A stretch of 58,047 bases of DNA from a virus: IMG/VR virus record IMGVR_UViG_3300036831_000092, positions 1 through 58,047 of that record. One strand, given 5' to 3'. The position numbers were made by a program, and so were the translations under genes. Shown here piece after piece: positions 25,108 to 32,300 of this stretch (its first letter is position 1; the number at the start of each line of letters is the position of its first letter). The notes under the pieces were generated by a model. It saw only the letters and a list, made by a program, of their open reading frames with translations. It was not told the DNA's origin and did no database searches.

Positions 25108-25386
25108 ATGGCTAAGAAAGATTGGAATCAGGACGGCCCCGGCGCGGTTCACGTTTCGGATGGTACGGAAGGCTACTGGACAGACGATTTCGACCCCGAA
25201 ACCGAGTCTCTTAAGAGTCTCGCAGACGACTTCGCGGACGGCTACAACTTCAACGACTGGACGTGCGGCGCTGACGAAATCGCTCTTTCGGTCACGGTCA
25301 CGAATACGACGACGGGCGAGAGCGAGAGTTTTAATTATCGCGGCTCCTACTTCGGCATGAACGGAGGCGCGGAAGATGAGAATTAA
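25108..25386 (+). CDS. Acidic hypothetical protein
   Basis: A 92-residue strongly acidic protein (TEGYWTDDFDPETESLKS, DDFADGYNFNDWTCG), with AAAGAGGAGAAAC before the ATG. DNA mimicry is a possibility for small acidic phage proteins, but there is no direct evidence. It overlaps the HTH gene downstream by 11 nt. Confidence 0.55.
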   Translation: MAKKDWNQDGPGAVHVSDGTEGYWTDDFDPETESLKSLADDFADGYNFNDWTCGADEIALSVTVTNTTTGESESFNYRGSYFGMNGGAEDEN

Positions 25387-25579
25387 GACGGCTGAAACCG
25401 TAGCCGACGAGCTGGGGGTAACGCCCCAGCTCGTCAATAAGCTGATACGGAAATTGGGCATCACGCGCGCCGACTGCCCCTGTTGCGGGGCAAAAGAACG
25501 GGGCATCACTGATGCGGACGTGAAGAAAATCGAAAAGAGAAAGACCAGCAAAGGCCCGACGAAAGGAGCAAAGGAGTGA
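25376..25579 (+). CDS. Small HTH protein with CxxC
   Basis: A 67-residue protein. ETVADELGVTPQLVNKLIRK is an HTH. CPCCGAKE may bind zinc, followed by a basic tail (KKIEKRKTSKGPTKG). Likely a DNA-binding early regulator, coupled to both neighbours. Confidence 0.6.
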   Translation: MRIKTAETVADELGVTPQLVNKLIRKLGITRADCPCCGAKERGITDADVKKIEKRKTSKGPTKGAKE

Positions 25580-25806
25580 TAAACAAAGAACAATTTATCG
25601 AGGGCGAGGAGCGCGCGGAATGGTTCGGTCATAGACACGCGCACTCGTATGTTTTCCACAACGGCGCGTGGACGCGCGGACGCTGTATCCTGTACGGCGA
25701 CGGCACTTGCGATTCCATTTGGAATAGCAAAGAGTTTGCCGCCGCCGCGCCTCTCGCGCAGACGGCAGAGGAGTGGGAACGGGAAGTGCGGGCGCAACGC
25801 GCCTAA
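25576..25806 (+). CDS. 76-residue hypothetical protein
   Basis: GTG start overlapping the upstream TGA. Rich in Trp, His and Glu (WFGHRHAHSYVFHNGAWTRG). Last gene of the operon, followed 38 nt later by the convergent end of a minus-strand gene. Function unknown. Confidence 0.55.
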   Translation: MINKEQFIEGEERAEWFGHRHAHSYVFHNGAWTRGRCILYGDGTCDSIWNSKEFAAAAPLAQTAEEWEREVRAQRA

Positions 25807-25843
25807 AAAACAACCCATCTTCGTGAGCCTCACCCTCACTCTT

Positions 25844-25975
25844 CTACCCTTCCGCGTCCGCCGCCAAATCAGCCAATAGCTGAATCATGTTCGCCTTCTC
25901 CGTCTCACCAGCCTTCGCCGTCAACTCTTCATCCGACAAGCCGGAGGAAGCCTTGATTCTCGCGTAGAGATTCAC
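25844..25975 (-). CDS. 43-residue helical mini-protein
   Basis: From a GTG at 25975 (NLYARIKASSGLSDEELTAK...), just after the stop of the membrane gene upstream. Weak RBS. Last gene of the long minus-strand early region. Confidence 0.35.
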   Translation of the reverse strand: MNLYARIKASSGLSDEELTAKAGETEKANMIQLLADLAADAEG

Positions 25976-25988
25976 CGCCCCGCTCTGC

Positions 25989-26186
25989 TTATCCCTGACT
26001 CGTCGTGTCCGCGTGCGGCAGAGGCGGCGCAACGTCACCCGCCGGATGCTGCTCTGCCGGGTAGAGTTGATTGAGCGCGTCTCTCAAGGGCACGAGGTAC
26101 TGCTTCCATGCCGCGACGTGCTGCGGGTATCGTCCAGACAGAAGTGAGAGCACGAGAGCGACGACCATAGAAATGTAGATTTGCAT
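25989..26186 (-). CDS. Small N-terminally anchored membrane protein
   Basis: A 65-residue protein with one hydrophobic N-terminal segment (ISMVVALVLSLLSG) and a soluble tail rich in Pro, His and Ala. Following a holin-like gene, it could belong to a lysis cassette (spanin-like), but no lipobox or typical spanin coil is present. Confidence 0.5.
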   Translation of the reverse strand: MQIYISMVVALVLSLLSGRYPQHVAAWKQYLVPLRDALNQLYPAEQHPAGDVAPPLPHADTTSQG

Positions 26187-26196
26187 AACCTTCCTT

Positions 26197-26415
26197 TCAA
26201 GTGTTGATGTTCGTTTCCTTCGACTGCCCGACCGTAGCCTGCGAAGACTTCAGCAACCCGCCAAGCACGCCGATCATCACGAGCAGTATGTTTTCGAGGA
26301 ACTTGGTATCGAGTCCTTTAATCGCCAATGTTATGTAAGCGACCAAAAGGAGGAAGCAGAAGGCCGCCGCGATGTAGCGATCTTTGATGGAAAGGGTTGC
26401 CGAGTCGCCAGCCAT
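26197..26415 (-). CDS. Holin-like two-TM protein
   Basis: 72 residues from ATG 26415 (GAAGGTG before it). Two TM helices (about 15-33 and 41-57), short charged ends and a hydrophilic C-terminus fit class II holins. No endolysin gene is visible next to it, so the lysis role is tentative. Confidence 0.5.
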   Translation of the reverse strand: MAGDSATLSIKDRYIAAAFCFLLLVAYITLAIKGLDTKFLENILLVMIGVLGGLLKSSQATVGQSKETNINT

Positions 26416-26432
26416 CACCTTCACCACAAACG

Positions 26433-26490
26433 AAAAAAGCCCGCCCCGGAAGTCTTTCGACTTCGGAAGCGAGCTGGCCCCGAAGGGCGG
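26433..26490 (-). terminator. Terminator with T-tract
   Basis: CCGCCC pairs with GGGCGG as the outer stem. An inner hairpin GAAGTC-TTTC-GACTTC lies between, and TTTTTT follows on the minus strand. It lies after the structured segment at 26523-26606. Confidence 0.6.
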
Positions 26491-26522
26491 ACACTCGATA
26501 TTAGTTAGTAAAGAACAACCTC

Positions 26523-26606
26523 AAATCAGAATAAGCCGAAGCGGGCGATTAATCGGCTTTTCGTTCCCGCGACAGGTAATCCCGGCACTGTCGCTTATTC
26601 TGATTT
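26523..26606 (-). ncRNA. Three-way-junction structured element
   Basis: A perfect 14-bp closing stem AAATCAGAATAAGC / GCTTATTCTGATTT encloses two adjacent hairpins (GCGGG...CCCGC, then GACAG...CTGTC) that stack with no intervening base. The stop codon of the upstream 72-residue gene lies inside the closing stem. It may be a 3'UTR-derived RNA or a processing signal. No known RNA family was recognised. Confidence 0.45.
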
Positions 26607-26813
26607 CAAATTGTAACGACGTTTGATGTCGTCAATCATCCGCTGATGTTTCAAGATAACTTGCTGGCAGATGCCGATCAACCCGCGCGCGAACCTCTGC
26701 TCTTCCTCGGTTGGCGCGCGCTCTTCGGACTCTATTGTACTAGAGTCCGAGGGTTTGGGGGAAAGAATTTTGCGCTCGTCGGTCACAATTCTGTAGTTAT
26801 ACCTCTGTCGCAT
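26595..26813 (-). CDS. 72-residue hypothetical protein
   Basis: MRQRYNYRIVTDERKILSPK..., with a C-terminal amphipathic helix (EEQRFARGLIGICQQVILKHQRMIDDIKRRYN split by short breaks). Overlaps the upstream gene by 17 nt. Function unknown. Confidence 0.55.
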   Translation of the reverse strand: MRQRYNYRIVTDERKILSPKPSDSSTIESEERAPTEEEQRFARGLIGICQQVILKHQRMIDDIKRRYNLKSE

Positions 26814-27195
26814 TACGAACGCGACACTCGTATCCGCACTTTATGCAATAGCGAAACACTACCTCCGCATCACAACATTCCGACCGAAGTTTCGTAAGCT
26901 TGGTCAACTTCTCATCAAATCCCGGAAAGCGATTCCCCGGCTTCCAATCATTCGCCTTTAGCTCAATGAATCGCATCTCTGCGTCTGGAAAATGTTTCTT
27001 GATGGCAGCGATGATGCGCGCTTCCGCATCTTTATCGTCCGTGTCAATCACAGCGCAATATGATTCTTCATCGCGTCCGGTTTTCTTCGTATCCGTTCTG
27101 CCTCTGATTCCAGAACACCATGAGTCGAAGGGCGGTTTTGTGCATCCCTCGTCGGCGTAATTCCCTGACCACCAACTAACCCAAAATCGCGCCAT
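26797..27195 (-). CDS. Hypothetical protein with C-terminal zinc motif
   Basis: A 132-residue protein. The N-terminal half (FWVSWWSGNYADEGC, SYCAVIDTDDKDAEARIIAA) looks like an alpha/beta domain, and the C-terminus has SECCDAEVVFRYCIKCGYEC, a Cys-rich zinc-binding tail. The RBS AGGAAAAGG precedes the ATG. No family recognised. Confidence 0.55.
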   Translation of the reverse strand: MARFWVSWWSGNYADEGCTKPPFDSWCSGIRGRTDTKKTGRDEESYCAVIDTDDKDAEARIIAAIKKHFPDAEMRFIELKANDWKPGNRFPGFDEKLTKLTKLRSECCDAEVVFRYCIKCGYECRVRNATEV

Positions 27196-27225
27196 GACCT
27201 TTTCCTTTCGCTCGCATGTTCCTGC

Positions 27226-27537
27226 CTATCCGAAAAGTTGCTCCACCAAAGAACGGGCAGCCTCAATCGTCATGGGCTTATAATCTTTGACGTTCACATA
27301 GAACGCCGCCTCTCGTTCGGCCAACCTTGAGAACACCCGCTCCAACAGCGCGCACTTGTCACACAACAGGTATGAGCCGGCGGCGCAGTTTTCAAGATAG
27401 ATGCCCTGCACGATCTCAAGGGCTTCGCGCACAGCTTCTAGCTCTTTGTCCTCGCACCTCTCGCACGGATCGGACTCCGTAAATCCCAACCCCTCGCCGC
27501 AGACGGAGCAGGGCTTTCGTTGGTAGCCGTCAGCCAT
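27226..27537 (-). CDS. Zinc-knuckle hypothetical protein
   Basis: A 103-residue protein with CSVCGEGLGFTESDPCERC at the N-terminus (two CxxC) and a LLCDKCALLERVF knuckle later. The C-terminal helix ends EAARSLVEQLFG. Probably a small metal-binding protein, function unknown. Confidence 0.6.
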   Translation of the reverse strand: MADGYQRKPCSVCGEGLGFTESDPCERCEDKELEAVREALEIVQGIYLENCAAGSYLLCDKCALLERVFSRLAEREAAFYVNVKDYKPMTIEAARSLVEQLFG

Positions 27538-27581
27538 CTTGTGTCTCCACCTCCTTCGGCTCCGGTACGCTGAACAGGACG

Positions 27582-27821
27582 CTAGATTCGCTCGTGTTCA
27601 GGAATCTCAAAATACTTTTGCGAATGTCCGATATGCCAACGGTTACAGAATCCGCATTGATATTTATCGAATGGCTCACCTGTTTTCTTCTGCATTGAGA
27701 GTCGCGCCTTCTCTGCCGCTTCAGCGTTTGCGTGTGGTAATTTACCTATGCAACTTCTCGCCTCGTCACGCACAGCGTAATCGTATTCATCGTGATAGGT
27801 TCTAAACTTGACGGTTGCCAT
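27582..27821 (-). CDS. Small protein with CxxC-WH-H finger
   Basis: 79 residues from ATG 27821 (GGAAGTAAGTGCT before it). YQCGFCNRWHIGHSQ is a C-x2-C-x3-H-x2-H zinc finger, a recurrent pattern in small phage proteins. The N-terminal part is an Arg/Ala-rich helix (ANAEAAEKARLSMQKKTG). Confidence 0.65.
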   Translation of the reverse strand: MATVKFRTYHDEYDYAVRDEARSCIGKLPHANAEAAEKARLSMQKKTGEPFDKYQCGFCNRWHIGHSQKYFEIPEHERI

Positions 27822-27826
27822 AGCAC

Positions 27827-27943
27827 TTACTTCCCTCGCTTCCTCTCCGCCAATACTTCCGCCACAGCCTCCGCCCTGCATATACCCTTAGCGCAGTCCG
27901 GACAGACCGAGCCTAACTTGGCGTTAGCATCCGATTGACCACG
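27827..27943 (-). other. In-frame extension after a TAA stop
   Basis: Beyond the TAA of the 109-residue gene, the same frame continues RGQSDANAKLGSVCPDCAKG ICRAEAVAEVLAERKRGK to the next stop, without its own usable start codon. The CPDCAKGIC motif looks coding. It could be an old C-terminus cut by a nonsense change or a readthrough domain. Confidence 0.35.
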
Positions 27944-28273
27944 TTAGTTCTTAGCCTCGCCTTCAAGGAATCCCGACCGCATTGCACCTTCAACAGTCAT
28001 CGGAATATACCTACGGGGTCTGGCCTTTATCGGCACGACGGAAGGATGATTACCCTTCGCGTTTTCGCTCGTCAGAAGCGAGTCCATTCGACGCTTCCAA
28101 CGCCCAAGTTCGCCGTCGGGGTCGGGGTCAATCGGTTCTTCATTCGGGTGCAGTTCGTTCCAATACTTCGCGTCCACGAACATCTGCTTGATGTCATTCG
28201 AGATGCGCGCGGCATCGTTGATTATCTTCTGCCGTTCAGCGTCCATCTGCTCTAACCTCCCTCGCGCCTTCAT
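27944..28273 (-). CDS. 109-residue hypothetical protein
   Basis: Helical and charged (LEQMDAERQKIINDAARISN), with a PNEEPIDPDPDGELGRW loop. Its ATG overlaps the methyltransferase TGA (ATGA). The frame stays open beyond its stop (see 27827-27943). Function unknown. Confidence 0.6.
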   Translation of the reverse strand: MKARGRLEQMDAERQKIINDAARISNDIKQMFVDAKYWNELHPNEEPIDPDPDGELGRWKRRMDSLLTSENAKGNHPSVVPIKARPRRYIPMTVEGAMRSGFLEGEAKN

Positions 28274-28980
28274 CTCCCCTGACTGCCCTCCGCGAATAGG
28301 GGCGTCTCTATCTCGCGGCGGTGGAAGCGGGGGATGTCAACCGCTATTCCCTGCGCCCTTTGAATCCTCGCCTCCGCGACGCGGCAGTAGCCTTCGTCAA
28401 TCTCAACACCGATAAACTCATGTCCCTCAAGCACGGCGGCCACACCCGTAGAACCGCTGCCCATATATGGGTCGAGAATTGTTGAACGAGGCGGCAACCT
28501 CAATCGCCTGATAATCCAACGTATGAGTGCCACTGGTTTCTGCGTCGGATGGTAGTGTTCGTTAGTTTCTGAGGCGCGCGCGAAACCCGACCAGCAGTGC
28601 CCAAAGATGTAAACGCCGTGGCCGCGTGAGTACCACGCCACCTCTGCGTCGGAGAGAATCGTCCCACCTTTTGTCGTCCGCTTGTCCCAGACAAACCAGC
28701 TCCCGCATGGAAGGCGGTCGCTGAAGCAGTTGGCCCCGAAAAGCACGGCGCGGGGGAAGACGAGCCAAGGCGACGGGTCGAAGGGTTCGGCGTCTCCGCT
28801 AATCGCGTCGTGAGTCTTTCGCAGGTGTTCGTAACCTTTACCGCCCGAAAATCTTGTGTAATCTGTATCGTGGCCGACGCCGTATGGCGGGTCTGTCACG
28901 CACGCATCAACGACGACGCCCCGCTCGATAAGCCTCGGCATCAATGCCAAACAATCGTCGTTGTGAATCTCGTACTTCAT
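28270..28980 (-). CDS. DNA N6-adenine / N4-cytosine methyltransferase
   Basis: A 236-residue protein with the catalytic DPPYGVG at residues 30-36 and the SAM-binding LDPYMGSGSTGVAAVLEG near 185. In this order (catalytic motif first) it belongs to the beta class. It lacks a separate large target-recognition domain. Likely an orphan methylase protecting phage DNA or altering replication or expression. No restriction partner lies adjacent. A palindromic hairpin (28987-29006) lies directly upstream of its ATG. Confidence 0.85.
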   Translation of the reverse strand: MKYEIHNDDCLALMPRLIERGVVVDACVTDPPYGVGHDTDYTRFSGGKGYEHLRKTHDAISGDAEPFDPSPWLVFPRAVLFGANCFSDRLPCGSWFVWDKRTTKGGTILSDAEVAWYSRGHGVYIFGHCWSGFARASETNEHYHPTQKPVALIRWIIRRLRLPPRSTILDPYMGSGSTGVAAVLEGHEFIGVEIDEGYCRVAEARIQRAQGIAVDIPRFHRREIETPLFAEGSQGR

Positions 28981-29007
28981 ACAGTGGGCGGATTCTCAAA
29001 TCCGCCA
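28981..29007 (-). repeat. Palindromic leader element, copy 1
   Basis: GGCGGATT-CTCA-AATCCGCC hairpin with a conserved flank (TACAGTG on the plus strand), immediately before the methyltransferase start. The same hairpin plus flank occurs at 38231-38254 before another gene start. Confidence 0.55.
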
Positions 29008-29054
29008 CCCCTTAACTAACGCTTGCCGGTTCTTCTCCTCATCTCCCCAAATAC

Positions 29055-29126
29055 TTATCCAAACATCTCCCCCTGCCTCGGAGCGTGTGAGAGCAGCTCA
29101 TTTCGTAACTCACCCAGGTCAAGCAT
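29055..29126 (-). CDS. Possible 23-residue mini-ORF
   Basis: MLDLGELRNELLSHAPRQGE MFG, with GAGGT 8 nt upstream, just past the stop of the 117-residue gene. The rest of the 28981-29137 interval holds the leader hairpin and no convincing gene. Confidence 0.25.
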   Translation of the reverse strand: MLDLGELRNELLSHAPRQGEMFG

Positions 29127-29137
29127 GACCAATTACC

Positions 29138-29491
29138 TCAGTGCCAGTAGAGGGCTACCTTTGTTTTCGGCGGCAGATATTGCAGGTATGCCCAAATCGC
29201 CGATTCAATGTAGGATGGACTTTGCTCTAAAGGTATCTTGCAAAGGTCGCCTGCCAGCACGAACTCGACGGGTTCGCCGTATGGCGTCTCTTGAGTCTCC
29301 CCGTAGCAAGTCCCGTCGAACCCTTCTTGCCTTCCGCTAAAACTGTGAAAGATTTCAGGCACGGGCATCGAGCGCAACTTCCGTATCCTGTCGTGCAGGT
29401 CATAATTAGCGCCCAGTTCAAGAATGGTAAAAGAGAACGCCGAGTCTCCCCGGTCGTAATCGAACGGTAAGAGCCTCAGTTGGACACTCAT
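29138..29491 (-). CDS. Conserved phage hypothetical protein
   Basis: A 117-residue protein with FDYDRGDSAFSFTILELGAN near the N-terminus, TPYGEPVEFVLAGDLCKI in the centre and the C-terminal YLPPKTKVALYWH. This triad is typical of a widespread uncharacterised family of small phage proteins in replication regions. It overlaps the next upstream gene by 4 nt. Confidence 0.65.
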   Translation of the reverse strand: MSVQLRLLPFDYDRGDSAFSFTILELGANYDLHDRIRKLRSMPVPEIFHSFSGRQEGFDGTCYGETQETPYGEPVEFVLAGDLCKIPLEQSPSYIESAIWAYLQYLPPKTKVALYWH

Positions 29492-30261
29492 ATCTTTCTC
29501 AGCACCCCCTCGCAGAGTTTCGGCTCGCCCTCGCCACGGTTAAGCAGGTCGCTGCAAGTCTGGCCTTCCTCGAAACCGAAATAGGTTGATACTCGCCATC
29601 TGCACGCCGGGTTCGTGCAGATGAGCGGCGTTCCTTTCGGCTTCGGTTCGGGCACGTTCCTCGCGGGCCGGGGCGAGCCGATCTTCGACATGGCCTCGCG
29701 CAGCAGTTCGGTCTGACGCCTGACCTCCTCGCGTCTCTCATCTTCGGAGCGTGCGTACTCTTCCTCTTCACGTAGCGTCATTCCCTCGTGCGAACAGCCC
29801 GGCCTCACAGAACCGTCCGGCATCCTTCGGAAACCCGTCCCGAAGCAAGCTTGGCAGGCGTGGACGGCGTTCTCTGGTAGCAGCCGGGTCTTGTTCAACT
29901 CGGCGTGCATCGCCCTAACCCTGACCCATTCCGTAGCCAAGTCGTTGGCAGAGAGCGGCCCCAACTCTTCACCCCGCGCTCTGCGCTCAAGGCGGGTTTG
30001 AATCGCTGCCCGGTAACAGGCGTCGAACTGTTCTGCGGGAACCCCGGCGACGTGGAGGACTTCGAGCCACGCGGCGACCATCTGCGCGTGGTCAGCGTCG
30101 GGTAGGGGCTGCCAGCCCTGCGACGTTCGGTAGCGGTCGAGAATCTGGCCCATCGTCCTCGCCGCCGCCTCCGTCGCCCCCCCGTGCCCATGAGTAGTCC
30201 CGGTTGTTGATCGTGTCGGCGCGAGTCCGTTTTGCGGGTTGCGGTTGATTTCGTTTGTCAT
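29488..30261 (-). CDS. Zinc-containing protein next to the replication initiator
   Basis: A 257-residue protein with a helical N-terminal half (ILDRYRTSQGWQPLPDADHA, AEQFDACYRAAIQTRLER) followed by CQACFGTGF...PGCSH and later CTNPACRW, which suggest two metal sites. Position and layout resemble helicase-loader-type partners of phage initiators, but no ATPase motif is present. Its first 170 nt overlap the 3' end of the initiator gene in another frame. Confidence 0.5.
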   Translation of the reverse strand: MTNEINRNPQNGLAPTRSTTGTTHGHGGATEAAARTMGQILDRYRTSQGWQPLPDADHAQMVAAWLEVLHVAGVPAEQFDACYRAAIQTRLERRARGEELGPLSANDLATEWVRVRAMHAELNKTRLLPENAVHACQACFGTGFRRMPDGSVRPGCSHEGMTLREEEEYARSEDERREEVRRQTELLREAMSKIGSPRPARNVPEPKPKGTPLICTNPACRWRVSTYFGFEEGQTCSDLLNRGEGEPKLCEGVLRKI

Positions 30262-31027
30262 TTCCGTTTCCCTTCGCCCTGGCTATCTTTTCGAGCCGCC
30301 CCATGCGCTCCGCGTTTTTGAAAATGAACTGAATCGAGTTGTTGAATTTCCTATCGGGCCAGTCGTCCAAAGCGCACCCGTCTATCACTTTTTTGCAGTA
30401 GGCGACCCCCTTTTCGCCGACCGCGCGGTTGAGCGTTCCCCTGGCCGCTGAGTCAAGCGGGACAGTCTCCACCGCCGCGCAGTAGTGCGCGTGAACCTCC
30501 CGGATTTCCGCCTCCCGTTCCGGCGAGAGGTCGGGCAACCTGCGCGGTTGCGGCGTGTGTATGGCTTTTTGCTGGTTAATTGGGCTGGTTAATTGGGCTG
30601 GTTCAGCCTTTATATGGGACTTGCTATTTTCGCAACTTTGACTTGCTGTTTTCGCAACTTTGACTTGCTGTTTTCGCAACTTTTGCGGCGGGCGTGACTT
30701 GCTATTTTCGCAACTTTGACTTGCTATTTTCGCAACTTCACTCACCAATTTCTGCGCCCCTTCTGTGTACTCCTCAATGCCTTTCAGGAGGTAAGTAACG
30801 CCCCCGTGGAGCAATATCCAGCCCTCTGCTATCAACTCTTTTCGGAGCCGCGTCAGGTAGGTGTAATCGCGCTTCAAATCCCGCGCTGCCGTTCCGAGTG
30901 AGGCTGTACACGTCGGGTTGTCGCGCCCCCCGAATTTGCAGTAGTAGCAGAACAGCACGTAGGCAGACGTACTGATTTCGTGAGAGTCCAGTATGGCCCT
31001 GTCAGCCTGAAACATCAGTTCTCCCAC
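30092..31027 (-). CDS. Replication initiator with internal iterons
   Basis: A 311-residue protein with an N-terminal winged-helix domain (ISTSAYVLFCYYCKFGGRDN, TASLGTAARDLKRDYTYLTR LRKELIAEGW), as in HTH_36/lambda O-type initiators. A low-complexity middle (VAKIASQSCENSKS repeats) is encoded by the DNA iterons, and the C-terminal domain starts near 170 (ERQAEIREVHAHYCAAVE-like). It ends in a Gly/Asp/Arg-rich tail. As in lambdoid phages, the origin appears to lie inside the initiator gene. Confidence 0.7.
   Translation of the reverse strand: MGELMFQADRAILDSHEISTSAYVLFCYYCKFGGRDNPTCTASLGTAARDLKRDYTYLTRLRKELIAEGWILLHGGVTYLLKGIEEYTEGAQKLVSEVAKIASQSCENSKSRPPQKLRKQQVKVAKTASQSCENSKSHIKAEPAQLTSPINQQKAIHTPQPRRLPDLSPEREAEIREVHAHYCAAVETVPLDSAARGTLNRAVGEKGVAYCKKVIDGCALDDWPDRKFNNSIQFIFKNAERMGRLEKIARAKGNGNDKRNQPQPAKRTRADTINNRDYSWARGGDGGGGEDDGPDSRPLPNVAGLAAPTRR
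30571..30606. repeat. 13-mer AT-containing repeats, possible unwinding element
   Basis: GCTGGTTAATTGG is present twice head-to-tail (30571-30583, 30584-30596), followed by a partial third copy. It lies 12-20 bp from the iteron array, so it may be the duplex-unwinding part of the origin. Confidence 0.5.
30618..30738. repeat. Five 21-bp iterons: probable phage origin
   Basis: Five copies of GACTTGCT(A/G)TTTT-CGCAACTT at 30618, 30640, 30662, 30696 and 30718. The pitch is 22, 22, 34 and 22 bp, about two helical turns. Because 22 is not a multiple of 3, the copies are read in all three frames of the initiator gene, so conservation is at DNA level. Confidence 0.8.
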
Positions 31028-31566
31028 CCCACGTCAAGCACGTAGAACTCTTCGGCGACCTTCCGCCCCGCCGCCAGCCCGTCGCAGTAAGAAAGTGACT
31101 CCTTGAGATCGGACGCGCGTCGGCCCGTGTAGAGTTCCGTCTTATCGAAACCGTGAATGAAGCCAATAACCCAGTAGTGATCTACACCTAAGATTGACGC
31201 GAAATCAGCGATGGGGTTGAAGTGTGAAGGCAGACCATTGAGGAGCGGCGCGAGCGGGCAGCAATGCTTTTGAGTCTGATACGTGCCGGACAAAGCTCCC
31301 CACTCGGTCTCGTATCGCTTCGATCTTTCGTTGTACCTCTTGCCTAAATTCTCGCGCGTGGGGTTGACTGTCTTCACCCCGAAATGGCAGCGGACGAGCA
31401 CGCCCCCTTGTGTCTGCCAGTCGGCGCAGGCGGCAATGATGCGCCCTATTAAATCCTCGTCCGGGATTGAAGAGACGACGGCCTGCTCGCCCTCGTACCA
31501 GTCGAAGAAGGGCGCGAAGTCTCCCGCGCCTGTTTTCGATTTGCGCGCGAGCTGATGACGGCTCAC
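31015..31566 (-). CDS. Hypothetical early protein
   Basis: A 183-residue protein (MSRHQLARKSKTGAGDFAPF...), with IIAACADWQTQGGVLVRCHFGVK and a central QKHCCPLAPLLNG segment. No known family. It is coupled by overlap to the annealing-like gene upstream and the initiator downstream, so it is probably part of replication or recombination. Confidence 0.5.
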   Translation of the reverse strand: MSRHQLARKSKTGAGDFAPFFDWYEGEQAVVSSIPDEDLIGRIIAACADWQTQGGVLVRCHFGVKTVNPTRENLGKRYNERSKRYETEWGALSGTYQTQKHCCPLAPLLNGLPSHFNPIADFASILGVDHYWVIGFIHGFDKTELYTGRRASDLKESLSYCDGLAAGRKVAEEFYVLDVGWEN

Positions 31567-32300
31567 TTGACCTCCATGTCGGAGGCCATGCGCCTCAGTT
31601 CGGCGAGCGCCATGTCTTTAGGCTCTTTGCCCTCATAGTTCTTTCTGAGGAAGCCCGCGATCTCCGCGTCCGTTTTGTAGAGCTCGTTCAACTCGCGGTA
31701 GATGGCCGCCGCCAGGTAGCTGCGCTCCTTCTCATCATCGGGGCCAAGTGCGGAAGCGTCCTCTTTCTTCCGAGCAAGTAGCTTTTCCAGAGACGGGATG
31801 ACCGACCTGCGTAGCTCATCATCCGACTTCTTCGCCGTCCTTGACAGCGCCTCCGCGGTCTTCGCCACGTCGTAGCCTAGAAGCGTGCAAAGCTCCTGCA
31901 CGCGATCTGTCAACTTCCGCCGCTCAGGGCCGTAAGATTTCTCCTGCGGCACGGGGCGCGGCCCCGGAGACACGTCCTCACGGCTCGCTATCCCTTCTTT
32001 GACCTCGTAGCCGAGGAAGGCGAGCGCGCGGCCCACCGCAGCCGTCTCGACTTTTTCAAGGGTGGAGTTGCCCCGCCCGCCCATCCCGCCCGACTCGTCG
32101 GCCATGCCCGAAGAAGTGGGCACGCCGGAGTCGTTCCCGTCGAGGTAGATTTCGCACCTGACCGTCAAAGGCTCGTCCTTGACGACGACCGTGGTGAGCC
32201 TTGCCGTCGGGTGGTCAAGGCGGAACTTCTCGACTCTGGTGTGGACGCCGACGTATGAGTCCAGGTTTCTGTTTCCGCCCCGTTGTGGCTGTGCGCTCAT
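31563..32300 (-). CDS. Putative single-strand annealing / recombination protein
   Basis: A 245-residue protein. The YVGVHTRVEKFRLDHPTARL start and STLEKVETAAVGRALAFLGY (about 80-99) match the 'ET-A-GRALA-GY' pattern found in phage ERF/Rad52-like annealing proteins and their relatives. The C-terminal half is helical and charged. It lies upstream of the replication genes, consistent with recombination-dependent replication. Moderate certainty. Confidence 0.5.
   Translation of the reverse strand: MSAQPQRGGNRNLDSYVGVHTRVEKFRLDHPTARLTTVVVKDEPLTVRCEIYLDGNDSGVPTSSGMADESGGMGGRGNSTLEKVETAAVGRALAFLGYEVKEGIASREDVSPGPRPVPQEKSYGPERRKLTDRVQELCTLLGYDVAKTAEALSRTAKKSDDELRRSVIPSLEKLLARKKEDASALGPDDEKERSYLAAAIYRELNELYKTDAEIAGFLRKNYEGKEPKDMALAELRRMASDMEVK

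Noticed and set aside
23884-25839. 651-codon minus-strand ORF
   Set aside because: Antisense to a whole operon of small genes with RBSs, HTH and zinc motifs. The translation is a Phe/Arg/Ser-rich low-information sequence.
15238-27943. Reassigned TAA stop codon in the phage
   Set aside because: Only two in-frame TAA cases were found, while several confident genes end in TAA. No suppressor tRNA is visible.
30571-30738. CRISPR-like array
   Set aside because: Repeats are 21 bp at 22-bp pitch without unique spacers and lie inside a coding gene, so they are iterons.
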